NCBI GenBank assembly: GCA_024663395.1
Contig: JANFAH010000003.1
Coordinates: 1,302,001 to 1,366,000, forward strand
From: Pisolithus tinctorius
Taxonomy: Eukaryota > Basidiomycota > Agaricomycetes > Boletales > Pisolithaceae
Reading direction: 5' to 3'
DNA: 64,000 nucleotides
Below are positions 1-13,351 of the stretch, one piece after another; the first letter of the stretch is position 1; each line of letters begins with the position of its first letter. The position numbers and the translations under genes are program-made. A model generated the notes under the pieces. It was given only the letters and a program-made list of their open reading frames with translations. It had not been told where the DNA came from and searched no databases.

Positions 1-2
1 CT

Positions 3-1650
3 GCAAAGGGAAGGATCGCAAAGAAGACAGGTATTCGTGGCTTGCCTGGACTGCGGAGAGTTGCTTCACTGGATTACGCATGCTCGGTGCCCTGGGAGTG
101 GTTTCACCTCCTTTTGGAGAACGTTATCCCAAACCTCGTCAATCTATGGACTGGACAGTTCAAAGGTCTCGAATCCAGCACTGACAAATTTAGGATCGCA
201 GCAAAGGTGTGGGAGGAGATCGCACAAGAAACGATGGCCGCCATGCAACATATACCTGCAGCATTCATTCAAGTTCTAGGGAACATTGCCACGAATCGCT
301 CGCAATTCACAGCTGATTCATGGTGCTTCTGGTTCTTGTACGTCGCACCCATCTTACTTGAAAACCGGTTTCTGAAGCAGAAGTACTATGTGCATGCGTG
401 CGAACTCAGTGCGTTGATGAAGCTCATGCTACGGTTTCACATGACAGAGGAAGAAGTGGGCGACATCGAAGTACAGTTACGAAAATGGGTACAAAAATAT
501 GAAAAGTTAGTGTTTCGTTTTTCCCTTCGATGCCAAGTGCAACAGCAATACTTATAAGCTCTTTTTCGTTTGCCAGGTATTATTATCAGTACCGCATCGA
601 ATGTCTGCCAGCATGCACACTCACCGTCCATGGTCTACTTCACGTCGCTGAGGGAATCCGTTACTGTGGTCCAGCCTGGACAATGTGGAGCTTCTTCATG
701 GAGAGGTATTGTGGGACATTGCAGCGATCGATGCGATCCCGACGCCAGCCATGGAGCAACTTGAACAACACTTTGCTGCACTCCATCATACTCGAGCAAC
801 TTTCTGTGAGCTATGATGTTTCGGCTGAACTCGCTTTGTGGGACAACCATGGAGATGATGGACCAACAGCATTTGAACGTATATTCGAGGGATGTAAGTA
901 CCCATCATTTCTGGTTTCATGACACGTAACTGAGTGCCACCAACATCAGACCCTGACCATATCATTTGCCCTCCGTTCAAGAGGGTCACTCAGCAGGATC
1001 CTTCGCTTCAGCAAAAGATTGCTCAATATGTGGCTCAGGTATTAGGAAAGCGAGAGAGCGAGGTAAAAATCCACTTGCCACTCCCAACCCTATTTGCTGG
1101 AAAGCTTCGGATATGTGGAGGTGGCAATTTCTTCCGGACAACAGCTGTCTCAGGTAGACCAGCAGCTCCAGCAAGGAGGAACTGCTATGTCAAGGTGCGC
1201 TGGATATCACTAATACTATGCAGTCAGTTTAATGACATCATACGTGACTAGTACGAAGTAATTCTCGAGGCGCGTAACCGTCATTTGGTTCAAGTTATTG
1301 GGTATGGTGATCTGGAGAAGATATTTGTGCTCACCCTGCCACCAAAAAAATTCTTTGCCTCTCTGAGCGGCAAGACGCTCGTCCTTGCTCTTATCACACC
1401 ATGGAATACCAAAGGAAAGGATGCTGCGAGCAAGAATACTTACTTGTTGTCCCGCCATGCAACTATTGTCACCGACGTGCAAAGCTTAAAGGCTGTGGTG
1501 GGCCTGGTCCCTGTAGGTAAACGATGGGGTATCATTGATCGAATGTCAGCAGCGTCTGCACGAGGTTTTGCGGATATGGAGACATGGGAGGGCACCCCAG
1601 AGGAGAACGAGAGTGAGACGGAAGACGTAGACGAGCTTCTTTACGCTTGA
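3..1650 (+). CDS. Tnp2-type transposase, C-terminal part (5' end off window)
   Basis: The reading frame is open from base 3 and enters a block typical of basidiomycete Tnp2 transposases: GLPGLRRVASLDYACSVPWE, then a W-F-L-Y-V-AP-ILL stretch. After an intron follows a block with SFFMERYCGTLQRSMRSRRQ, matching the conserved region after the catalytic domain in Tnp2 proteins. Three introns are inferred (about 507-575, 894-950 and 1195-1251), each restoring frame. The last exon ends in an acidic tail and TGA at 1648-1650. No internal stop is seen in the visible part, so the copy may be intact, but the catalytic N-terminal part is outside the window. In the family the enzyme cuts and moves its own element. 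Confidence 0.8.
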
Positions 1651-1659
1651 CGCTATTTT

Positions 1660-1848
1660 TCAATGCTATGACACTGATTTTCTTGACTGACGTTGAAAAT
1701 CATGTACGCAATTTACACCGACACTTAAAATCAATGTCAGACCGATGACACTGAAAAGACGCGTCCACGACTTCAGTGTCACGGACACTGAATTTGTCCA
1801 TTTCAGTGTCACAGACACTGATTTTTAGTGATTTTACTTTTTACAGTG
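1660..1848. repeat. Subterminal repeat array and terminal end of the CACTA element
   Basis: GACACTGA or its complement occurs at 1670-1677, 1747-1754, 1773-1780, 1784-1791, 1803-1810 and 1814-1821. Two pairs form near-perfect palindromes: TTCAGTGTC (1772-1780) facing GACACTGAA (1784-1792), and TTCAGTGTC (1802-1810) facing GACACTGA (1814-1821). Such arrays are known as transposase binding sites in CACTA elements; here that role is inferred. The array runs into the CAGTG terminus at 1848. Confidence 0.75.
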
Positions 1849-1903
1849 CAATGAGCATCTGGTCCTCGACTCATCTGACGCAGGTTCCGTCCACCTCAAC
1901 TGG

Positions 1904-2701
<798 letters not shown>

Positions 2702-2900
2702 AACTGCCAGGACGCCAAAACTACCATGGATCGCTCATACGACGTCGAACCTAAGTCTGTGTGTACATAATTGTATTGATCATTTCCGTGGTAACAATGA
2801 AAGTACCCGAAATGTCCGTTTGATGGGGAACCACCTTGGTCTAATTGAACTCCTTCCACAGGCAGCTTCGTCCAAGTAACCAAAAACTTCGGAGGGTATA

Positions 2901-5900
2901 TCAAGATCCCTGCCATTTCAGACCCATAGACTGGGCCACGAAGCCCCATCTGTCTGCTGCGTCCTGGATCCTGCGCATGGGATCAGTACTGCCGTCTTGA
3001 CACTCCACAAGAACGAGAGAATATATACCGTTTCTCAGTACCCTTACCGGCTCCGTGTCCAGCTTTCTTGTCGATTCTAATAAGAAGGGGGTGAGCGTTT
3101 TGAGGTAACGTATGCTGGAGTGTGGCTGCGTGCTTGAATGAATGTAGAGGGACAACTCGGTCGTCATCTACATGTAGACACTTGTCAGTTGCTGGTGTCA
3201 GTGATAGATAGCTGCTGTACTGACGATCGGCCGTCATCAGCAGTAACGGCGGCAACACCTTGTCTGCCGATACATTATGTAGTGGAGAAATAGGATATAT
3301 GAAGTCAAAGTCGTGGGGGTCGTGTGGGTTACCGTAGTCAGATACCCACGCCTTGCCTACAAGGTTTGGGTGAGTAACAGTCACCTCCAGATTGGCACAT
3401 GGACGTTAGACTGACCGATGGTGAAATCTGCAAACTAAGACCCAACAACCAATGTGAATAGCGGAGGGAGATGCAAGGCAGGCGACACGCACCTTCAACA
3501 TATCCAAGACACCGACCTCGGCAACGGCTGCTCCGAAGGTGCCTTCTGGTGCGATATTTACGCACGCGGCGACGAGAAGACCTATGAAAGGGATGGTCGG
3601 ATCACCCTCAACGGTATGAAACGAATGAGACATACCTCCATTAGAGCCGCCATTAATGGCAACCTTTCCCGGGGCAGCTATTTTGGTTTTGATGATATGG
3701 TCACTAATATGGAAGAGCGTTAAGCGGTGACAGAATGTAAAACTTGACGAACTCACGTAGCCGCGATGAAGTCGTTGAACACGTTGATCTTCATTGATAT
3801 CAGATAAGCCCGGTCATACTAATCCGCTAGCAGGCCCTCACCTTCTTTTCTCGGATACCCGCTTCGTGCCACACCTCACCGAACTCCCCTCCTCCACGAA
3901 TGTTTGGCAGTGCAAATACAGCTCCGTATGACTTGAGGAAAGTCAGAATTGCTGGACTGAAAGAAGGGTTTACGGATCTGCTAAAACCTCCATAACCTAC
4001 CGTAGTCAAGTGTGTTGAGCCAAAATCTGGTCACGGCATTCCGGTAAATCCGACTGCAAACTCACCGTATTGGATGGCCGGAGCAGTCCCGTCCCTTTTG
4101 GTGCTCTCATGCCTTACGAGGAACATTGGGATCCGGGTGCCATCCTTACTCTCGTACCAAACCTGTTCAGCGGTGAATTCCTCTGCTTTCAACCCCTTCA
4201 CATGCGTCGATCGGTATACACTCCATTTCTTTCCGTCGTCCGGTTCACTCAGGTTGTACCGACCGATAATACCAGGATTGGTGAATCCGGTAAGGGTGAC
4301 AAAGAAATCATTTTGAGAGCGACGACCGCTAACCTTGGCGGTGCCGACAAAGTCGGGGGCAAGTCGGGTAAGGCGCTGTCCATCGAGGGAGTAGACATAT
4401 ATCTCATCGATGACCTGTGAGTGCACGTGGTTGTCAGCCTTCCATCTCAAGCTCATGAAAGACACGAAACCATGTCAGACTAACGTTGCGCTTGTAGATG
4501 ACGGCGAAGTGGTCCTTGCCCACGGCTGTCACATCATCGAGGAAAGCGTCCTTTTGTTCTGGAATTAGGTCTTTGCGCTGACGCTTCGGATCTGCCAGAT
4601 CAACGGTGATGACTTTGTACCGAGGTGCATTCTCGTTGGTAAGGATGTACAATTTCGTCCCGTTGTTCGCAATTCTGATATGATAGTTTGCCAGATGAGT
4701 CAAACAGCGACGCCACGATCTTACACTTGATATTTAGCATCAAAGTTGTCGATCAACTTCTCCCATTTCATGTTTGGACCGATTGCACTCTCCTGAAGGT
4801 CGCAAACCCATAGCAGATTTTTCTGTGTCGCCTCGAGTATGAGGATCACAGTAACATGAACTATATGGGGAACGTACCCTGGCAGTGTCCCTCTTGACAT
4901 TCATGTAAAGGTAGCGCCCATCCAGTTCAGACACGGAAGCCCCCCACAACCACTCCGGGTGTTCGGCATCTTTCATGATTAGGATGTCCGCGGCTGGTAG
5001 GCATCAAATCGTCAGCCCATTGTAGGTAAGGGGCTTGTAGAGTCGGAGACTGACATTGTGGGGTCCCGACTTTATGGTAGTAGACCATTGCATTCTTATC
5101 GTCGATGGTCTCGATCCTCGCTTTATCCTCTGGAGTGAGACCATGAGACTCACGGTCGGGAAAGCGCTAAATCGGAAAGAGAATGCCATATAGAAAGCGG
5201 AACGTGGCAGTCAACAAGCCGTCACCATGATGATTTCCGAGATAATTCATTTTCACCTGGTAGAAAAATCCCTTTGAGTCATGCGTCCAAGTGATAGCAG
5301 AGAATTTGACAAATCGGATTTCCTCCGACAATCGTTTCGCATGATGATCATCGCGTCCCCCATCTGCGGATGCCAGAGGATCACTGGTGCGGCGGACATA
5401 GATCGTGCAGAAATCACTGCCCTGGAAAGTGGTAGCTTGGTTATGAGATCGCAAAAGTTCCATTAAAGGGGAGCTTGCCAACAAAGATATGCCATACGCG
5501 TAGTATTCACCTGAGTGGGAGAACGCAGAGCTGGCTATGGCCACTGTCCCATCGTCGGATAGCAAGTTAGGCTGGGAGATAGAGTAGCATAGTAAACATC
5601 AGGAAGAGTGCGACAAATAAGAGACGTACATCGAAGAATACCTCTCCTCCTGAACCACCCTTGGAGAAGTCAGGAAGTGCGTCACCCTTGGAGCGATAAA
5701 GGACTACAACCCAGGGTATCAATGATCCCATGAGAATTCAGAGAGGCCAGAACGCATACCTGGCTGAGCCTGTAGGCCACTGTTGTAGAACCAGTACCAT
5801 CGCCTATCGAATCTGAACGATGGCGCAGTGAACTGCACATTTCGTCAAATTTACGCCTAGTGCGCTTTGAATCCAACGCTGTACCTTTTCGTAGTCGGTA

Positions 5901-6133
5901 TTGGTTCTGATCTCCTTCTCTAATGCGGCGCGATATTGGTTCCTTTTCAAGTACGCCCGAGTAAACTCATCTTGTTCGGTTGTCCACTTATCAGTCTCCT
6001 CTGACTGATCTTCTAGCCACTGGTAGGGATCGGGGACGCGAACTTGTCCGTTTGTTTCACTATTGTATACATCGACACGATCAGAGCGTCGAGCTGTCGG
6101 ATACTGGTTCGGGATCCAGGGAGTAGGAGACAT
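2901..6133 (-). CDS. Prolyl oligopeptidase (family S9A)
   Basis: This is a cytosolic serine peptidase that cleaves short peptides after proline. The N-terminus ([20 protein letters not shown], then YQWLED) is the family signature. Beta-propeller exons follow, including [12 protein letters not shown]. The alpha/beta-hydrolase domain has the nucleophile in GGSNGG (near 3650), then AEVGVLDML, the Asp region [14 protein letters not shown] (near 3160) and the His in GHGAGK (near 3055). All three catalytic residues are present. About a dozen short introns interrupt it; those checked restore frame, for example DYEK to FTAPSFRF and GTEK to [11 protein letters not shown] chose the ATG at 6133 (MSPTPW). 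The frame is open to an ATG at 6238, but that stretch holds a likely 5'UTR intron (GTAAGC...CACCAG). No macrocyclase substrate gene is nearby, so a housekeeping role is likely. Confidence 0.9.
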
Positions 6134-6238
6134 CGAAGTCCTGGTGTGGGATAGTTTGCAGATGAACAAGAAGCTTACTGCTATGGAAAGCTGGACAACC
6201 GCGCTTCGTTTGGCATGTGGTTTTTGTGCCGATGGCAA

Positions 6239-6890
6239 ACGTGCAGCACTTAGCTCGTATCTTCATCTCTTCACTCTGTTCGTTCACCTAGCTACGAAGG
6301 CAAAGTATTTGTCTATTCAGTGGTAGATTCACAGGTACTAGCATCAGTAAAGCTAAGCATTCAAAAACCTGGGTTTTCAAGCGCTTAATATTCGCCAGTG
6401 TGCATACTGTAATTTGGCTGAATTTACTGATGTTGCAACTCCCAAAGGAGACCGGAATGATTTTCAATTTTGCAAGTGATGCCGAGATGCCGGGGATTGG
6501 CGGTTCTGAGACAGAATGACATCATACGTCGGAAAAGGGTCTAGAACGCTGGCCTGGGTGTCATGACATCTTGATGATATCATACCCCGTGACCTCCTTG
6601 CCAGGGACATGAGCGCGGGACGAGTTTGGGGGAGAGAAGGACACAGAACACTCGAGACTACGAGGAGCAAAGTGGAGCGCTGTCCCGACTATCCATCACC
6701 GTGCGGCGACGCGTTTCGACATTCCCTTATTTAAGTAAGGTGGCCAAGCTTTTCTAGTGGGCGGATACATGCGTGACCTGTTGGACTTGTTCAACTGCAG
6801 CTGATCTTATTGCAGTGTACTGTACTACAGAAGTCAACAAGGTGCCACCTTGTGACATTATTTTCTGCGTCTTCCCTTCCTCCACCCTTC
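6239..6890. other. Intergenic, divergent promoter region
   Basis: This lies between the starts of the oligopeptidase (-) and the phosphatase (+). No coding homology was recognised. A weak TATA-like TTATTTAAG lies at about 6727-6735, some 160 bases before the phosphatase ATG. It may serve both genes. Confidence 0.5.
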
Positions 6891-9800
6891 ATGTCGGACG
6901 ACTTTTTCAACAGTGTGCCTTTCTCGGGTCAGAATACCAACGAGCAGGAATCTGTCGACTCCTTTGCACAAGCAATTGCCGCACGCTTTGGCTCCGCCGA
7001 TCTCCTTACTGCGAGGCTCCTCCCTGACGACGCCCAAAAGGACGACCACAAGCAGCAAGTCCAGTCGCACGACCGTACTCGCCCTCCCAAACCATCAATT
7101 CCCCTCCCTCCACCCGCCTTTCCCCTGTTGCCTCCGCCTTGCAGAGATCCCCGACCCGACCAGTCTCCCTCTGCATCTAAATTTCCTGAAAATTTACCTC
7201 CGTCATTAAATCAGTCTTTCACACCTGTCTCCCCTACTGAGCTGGCGTCTTACCTTTCAGAACACCCTACTCTCACCCTCGACATCAGACCTCATGCCGC
7301 CTATGCCTGTGCTCGCATCAGTCACGCCTTGTCCCTTTCAGTTCCGTCAACTCTTCTCAAGCGTCCTCTTTTCTCTCTCTCTAAGTTGGCTCAGATGATC
7401 CCCTCCTCCACTGCTCGCTCTCGGTTCTCTGCATGGCCAGAAGCATCCCATATCCTTGTATATGATGCGGATTCAATACATCTACCACATAACAGCAATG
7501 TTGCTGGCCTTCTTCGCAAATTCCGCGCAGAGGGTTTCACCGGTGAGCTTGGCTGGATTCGGGGAGGTTTCCAAGCTGTATGGAGGGAAGCTAGAGAACT
7601 CACGACCACAGATCAACCGAGTCCGGAGGATGATGACACGGAAATCGGCAGTGGGTCAGATGCCCTGAGGACAAAGCGCCTCCCCAAGTCAGCCTTTTCT
7701 GTTATTTCAACAACAATGGGGTCCACAGGGGTTGGCGCTGATACATCGGGGGTAGCTCAAACTCCAGCACCGGCCATCGCGCGAGCTGCCAACCCATTTT
7801 TCGATGCTATCAGACAAAATGCTGAGCTATCGCAAGGCATCACCGAACGTATACCTCTTCGCCTTCCTCGACGTGTTAGGAAACGCATCAATGATCTCCC
7901 CTTCGCATGGCTTCGGGAGATCGCCTCTCGTTCTACCGTTCGACACTTGCCCTCATCGTCACGAATCTACGGATCGGAGTCGGAGTCGAGTGATGAGCCA
8001 CATGCGTCTGATCCAGATGAACACGACCCAGAAGTAGAAGAAGGTACAGAGGCACTGGCGATGCAGTTTTATCGGATAGAGCTCGCGGAACAAAGACGAT
8101 TGTGGACTGTCATGGAACACCATTCGAAAGAGAACGATGTGGCAACTACAGGTAAGATCATACATGCCGGTAGAGAGAAAAGTAAAGCTGACTGAGCGGT
8201 CTATGATCGCATCGCAGGCGAGGGTATGGGACGCACACCGATGACCAAGACTGTGCCAAATACACCCCATCCCTCTTTGTTCCCATTCTCGATCACCGCA
8301 GGCGTGGAAAAGGGTGCAAAGAACAGGTGGGCCCTTTCGGAATATTTTACCCTGTGCTGGTTTTTCTTTACTTGTCCTGTTTGTTATCCTGTCCCGGTTA
8401 CTTTCCTTTTTCTTCTTTGCTTGCATCTCTTCACGTTTTCCGATTTCGCTGTTTGGTATGTTTGCTTATCAAGTTGTTGTCCTGGTCACGATCCCGTTCT
8501 TGTTTCGCGTCCACATAGCGAGACGAGTTGTGCACGTTCCGATTGCCACTGATCGGTCCGGAAATTGACTTCGACGGCATTCTATGCCACATTGCGTGTC
8601 TTGCCCACGCCTACGGATAACACTCCGCTGAGGGCAACTTCAGTTCTCTCTGTTGCCTTGTTGGTGAACCCCATACTTACCACTCTCTCTGGACGTAGAT
8701 ACACCCACATCTGGCCTTTCGAACACGCCCGTGTACGCCTACACGATGGCCGACACCAGGGTTCTCACCCTGGCAAAGGGAGCAAAGGGAAGTCAGCGAA
8801 TCTCGCGTCCAGTGGGGTACATGAAGGGAAGCACCAACGATCCACTTCAGCCACGGACGCTGTCGGCGTGATGGATAATGCTAATGCGACCCGGAAGCAT
8901 CATTCGCTTGGCATTAACAGAATAGCGGAGGGTGCTGGCGATAATGATCCAGGCAACGCTAAGCAAGACCTACTACGAAGTTCCTCAGATCTTTTGTGCC
9001 AGTCTAATCTTGTGGACATCGACACGCAAATACCAGAACCCCTCACTCCTGCCAGCGGGCTCCAACGGCGGACACTGATAGCTCCTATGCAAATGCTACC
9101 CCCTGTCACACTTCCCTCCACTTCTCTCCAGATGGACGCGCGAGACTCGCACGCAAGAAATAGTGCAGTTCCCAATAGCGGTGCTCAGTCTCAGATGAGT
9201 CCACCTGCACTCGCTTTGCAACTGCCTCGCCCTCGAAGGGGTTCTTGGTCGCCCACGACGGCCGGACCCAAGACAAGTATCCATATGCCATCTGTTAGCG
9301 AAGATGGTATTTATCCCGATATCGATCCGGATACGCGGCTGGGGAACAGAACAGGAAATATTCGGAGTGAACCCTCACCTTTGGATGATTATGTCAACGC
9401 TTCGTACGTACAACCGTTAGGCACTCGCAAGAGGTACATTGCGACACAAGGCCCCTTGCCTGCCACCTTCCTTGACTTTTGGACGTGCGTTCCCATCACT
9501 TGTTGCTTACTTTCTAGGTTTTTCTGACAACATTACTGAGCAGTTTAGTTTGGGAGCAAAATGTGCATGTCATTGTTATGCTCACCCGCGAGGTTGAGAG
9601 TGCCATGGTTAAATGTGGAGCCTACTGGACGGATACATGCTACGGACCATTCCGCCTCCAGTTACTGTCGACTTCACCACCGCTTTCTCCCTCGCTACTG
9701 GCTGATTCTATGGAAACGTCCAGGCAGGGATTCTTCTTTGCCCTTCACGAGCCAGGCACTAGTAGCAGGAGCGGAAATACTCCTACCACGATAACTCGCA

Positions 9801-12443
9801 GATTCGCGCTCAGTCACACGTCCTACCCTGGTGTACCCCCTCGCCACATCACTCATCTGCAGTATCTTGACTGGCCGGACATGAATGTCCCTGATGACGC
9901 TCGCGGAGTTCTGGATCTCGTTAGGCGTGTCGAACATGCTGTAGCGGAAACTACACCGGCTCCTAGTCCGAGCGAGAGCTTGAGCCCTGAATGTAGCACT
10001 AGCCCTAGCCCTGGAAGTGCTTCTCCAGGATCACCGGCCCAAAGAGGGCACACTGTACATAAAAAGCGCGGCCATGGCTGGCGGCATCCAGAACTTGACC
10101 CAGCGACTGGCATTGCATCGTTTGCATTGGGGAAACATCCACCAGTGCTGCTTCATTGTTCAGCTGGGGTGGGCAGGACGGGTGGTTTCATCGCAGTTGA
10201 TGCAGTGTTAGATGGCATTCGAAGAGAACTTCGAAAGCTCCGGGAGACAAGGGCAAGGGGAAACAGAGATATTGACACCGAATCCGGAGCCAGTGGGACA
10301 GAGAGTAGGGCTTCCGACGCTAGTACCGGAGGAGACGAGGGAAATAGTATGGACGTTGATGGGCCACCAACTAATAATGGCGAACCCCGCCTGTATGCAC
10401 CAGTGCGCCAACCGACTGCGTTACTTCATGTCACCGCTGGCGAGCGCAAAAAGGGCAGAAAGCAGTATGGTACGCGTGCGACCAGTTCGGAGTCGCTAGT
10501 CTTGCATGTGCCAATTGCAACGGTCCATCGAAGTGCTGATGACGACACCACTAATATGCAGTTCGACAACCCACGAACGGCGGGCTGGAAGCCTTCGTCG
10601 ACTCGAGAGTGGGCAGAACAAGTCTCAGATCAAACGCATACCAAGGAATACTGCTCTGAACCTCTCACAACCGCCACGTTCATATCAGCTGTCCCTCCTA
10701 CGCGTAGAACCGGGTCTCCCAGCTCTTCGAATAGTAGTGGACCTTCGGTGCTAAACTCAGCCGACGACTCGGTTGGCGGGTCAGCAAGTGTAAGCGGCTC
10801 CGGCATCGGTAGCAACAGTAACGGAGATGGAAAGAGTACGAGCGGGAGTGTTTCAGGGAGTGGCGGCAGCCTAGCATGCGCCCCACCTTCGTCTTCAGCC
10901 TCGGTGTCCCAGGTCTCCGGTTCGATCTCGGCTTCAAACTCAAATTCTGGTAACGGTTCTGGAACTGGGTCTGATAGCTTGGGAAATGATTCGACCGGCC
11001 TCTGGAGTGTCATGCATTCCCGCCTTGCGGAGAGCTCTGCGACATCTTTGTCCAACCTTTCTGCTGGGTCTCCTTTCCCTAGATCATCGAAGTCACCAAA
11101 TGGACCTAGCCTTATCCAACAGCCGTCGGCCGTGTATGGATCATCAAAGGGACGTACCGATATGGATATTGACGAACCCCCACGTGCCGTTTCCGTCCCG
11201 CTTCAGCGTGCAGAACAAGTCCTCTTGGATGAAGTTAACCTTCGCGGTGCTCCTCATCTTCACCGACAAGGTTTGATCGGATCATCACCAGTGGCTAGCC
11301 TCTCAGCTCCGTCGTTAACTACTGGCGCACCGACTAGTGGCGTCGGGTTTAACAATACCGGCAAATCTGTCTCACCTACGAATTCGAATCCAAGCTTGGA
11401 CGAGCTTATGAGCCCTTGCCGGGAGTCCGAAAGTGGCAGAAGTGTGGATGCAGACAACGCTCCGAGTATACACATGAGTGTAAGGAGCAAGTCCGTTTTC
11501 ACTGGTGAGGCCACTAGGACGAACGAGTGCACGACGAACAACTTTCAGGTAACTGATGTTGACCAGAAGCTTGGGGCGGTCATAGCCGGAGTTACAAAGC
11601 GCTCGCCGCTACCTTGTGATACCAAGGGTGAAGCCAAAGCCGAGCCAACGCCTATGCGAATTCTAGAGGTGCCTGCGCAGCGGGTGGGTGGCAACGCTGG
11701 GGACTTTGACCCTGGAACCAACGCAAAGAATTCAGTCATCGACTACAAGCTGCCACGCGAACTGCATTTGGATATATCCCCACCATTGTTATCTTCGTAC
11801 CAAAACCCGATCTGTATGGTAATCCAGGACATGCGAGAGCAGAGGATGAGCTTATGCCAGAGCCTACGGCAATACGTTTTTGTCCACGCCGTTGTGATAG
11901 AGGGTGCCTTGCAGATCATAGACGAGGAACAGGGATCGTGGGGCGATAGTGGCGGTAGCGACGATGGGCCCGAACTCGACCCCAGCGTCTTCGAGAATGC
12001 GAAGGAATCGGTTGGCAGTGAAGCTCAGGATGCGTGGATCGAAGACGTGAGTAATACTAAGTTGTAGATGATGTGGTGTCCGTTACTCAGATGGATGGTA
12101 CTTCTGCAATTAGGCCTCTGCGAGAAGTGGAAGTCAGCATTTTCATTTCACAACCGCTGTTCCAGCATCCTCCGTTCTCTCTTCTTCGCCGAGCAAAGGT
12201 AAACGGGGACCCAGTCCCACTGAACTCCTCAAAGAGGACAAAACGGGCGCTCTGTCGCTAGCCAAACGCCCCAGCGTTAAGCGCAAGACACCCAGCGATG
12301 ATGAAATACCACCCACCTTTGAGAGCAACGCTTCGGTTGCGGGACCAGTTGGCGTCCCTGCCGGGTCAGGCATCGTCGTTCCATTGGCCATAGGACCTTC
12401 ATTGCCGGAGCACGGTGGTTGGTCTGGCCCGGCTGTGGAGTAG
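6891..12443 (+). CDS. Rhodanese-domain tyrosine phosphatase, Pyp-like (MAPK phosphatase type)
   Basis: This is a classical protein tyrosine phosphatase with an N-terminal rhodanese-like domain, the layout of fission yeast Pyp1/Pyp2, which switch off MAP kinases. The rhodanese part (near 7220-7610) lacks the catalytic Cys (VYDAD replaces it), so it is probably a docking module. The PTP domain starts near 9370 (YVNASYVQPLGTRKRYIATQ), continues through the WPD loop (LDWPDMNVPDD, near 9870) and the P-loop HCSAGVGRTGG with Cys at 10157-10159. The Q-loop segment EQRMSLCQSLRQYVFVHAVV comes only near 11840, about 560 codons later. The usual gap is near 50. The insert is Ser/Gly/Asn-rich. Introns are inferred at about 8151-8218, 8325-8698, 9484-9542 and 12047-12137. 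The last joins GAC to CATTTTCAT and leads to a stop at 12441-12443. The ATG at 6891 (MSDDFFNSV) follows a pyrimidine-rich leader. Confidence 0.85.
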
Positions 12444-13351
12444 TTCAGAGTACGTGTGTTCAAAATTTGAGGCCTGTATCGATAAATATATCTCTAGTGG
12501 ATGGATATCAAGGACTTTTCGGCACAAACTGTAGAAGAAACCAATCGTGCCCTTCTGTATCCTTATACCGACTTGTCTTTTTGAAGCGCCCGTGTTGGCG
12601 ACCTATTGCATCGGAAGCTCTCATATATACCATGTCATTCTATTCTGCCTCCCTTAGTCACCTGTGCTGTCAAGCTTCTCGAAATTGCGACAAGAGTATT
12701 GTATATCGTCCATGCTGCAGGAGTTTGCTGGAGTGTTGTTTGTATGATAATGATGGAGTAGTAACCCAATGAGAACGTTCTCGGACCTTACTATGGTGTA
12801 CACTGCTACTTATCTGTTGACGGTAAGCGTTGGAGCTGACTCCCGATCGACAGCCCCCCAAAGTTCTACCCTGAGTTCACCTGCCATCTTTGCTCAAGGC
12901 TCCTCGATGAGGTGCCAAATATTAAGTTGACGACAGCCAGTTTTCGGTCCGGGAGGCCGCTTTGCCTCCGAAATTGAGAGTGGAACCTAGTCGACCCCAT
13001 TATTTACAGTACTATGGATGTAATTTACAAACCTTCCGCTTAGGGGTAAGGGTGTGTGCACGGTGTATGATCAAGCAATATGTGGAACAGCATGTAACTA
13101 TCCTGCATTCGGGAAACCATATAACAACGAGCCCGTGAATACCCTAATGTGGTCCCGAGCTAACTCGCACCAGCGTCCGGTGATCGTCACCGTGGTCCAC
13201 AGAAACCGGGTGCCGTGCTGAGTAATTGCGCTCCTTGCTGTCATTGCGGAGTGGAGGCGCACTTTGTCAACCACAGGAACACGTATTCAAATGAAGCGCT
13301 CTATATCAATTCTTAGTGATCGAAACGCAGCATCGAAATGCTCGGACCCAC
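12444..13351. other. Intergenic between phosphatase and copper-fist gene
   Basis: The genes on either side converge here, so this stretch holds both 3' ends. No coding homology, repeat array or RNA gene was recognised. Confidence 0.5.

Larger units (their letters stand above)
1..1848 (+). mobile_element. 3' part of a CACTA-superfamily (Tnp2-type) DNA transposon
   Basis: The stretch holds the C-terminal half of a Tnp2-like transposase followed by about 190 bases rich in repeated GACACTGA/TCAGTGTC octamers. It ends in CAGTG at 1844-1848. Read from the other strand the terminus begins CACTG, the end type of CACTA-superfamily elements, which also carry clustered subterminal repeats. The 5' terminus lies left of the window, so the matching inverted end and the 3-base target duplication could not be compared. 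If 1848 is the true end, the right-hand duplication would be 1849-1851. Confidence 0.75.

Noticed and set aside
2901..6133. Cyclic-peptide macrocyclase (POPB-like) with a toxin cluster
   Set aside because: No precursor peptide gene, P450 or transporter cluster lies beside it; the protein looks like the housekeeping form.
6134..6238. N-terminal extension of the prolyl oligopeptidase with a hydrophobic segment
   Set aside because: The segment contains a likely 5'UTR intron (GTAAGC...CACCAG) just before MSPTPW, and family members start at the equivalent Met.
8325..8698. Hydrophobic frames in the long second intron of the phosphatase gene
   Set aside because: T- and C-rich intron sequence; removing it joins KNR to YTHIWPFEHARV as expected for a PTP domain.
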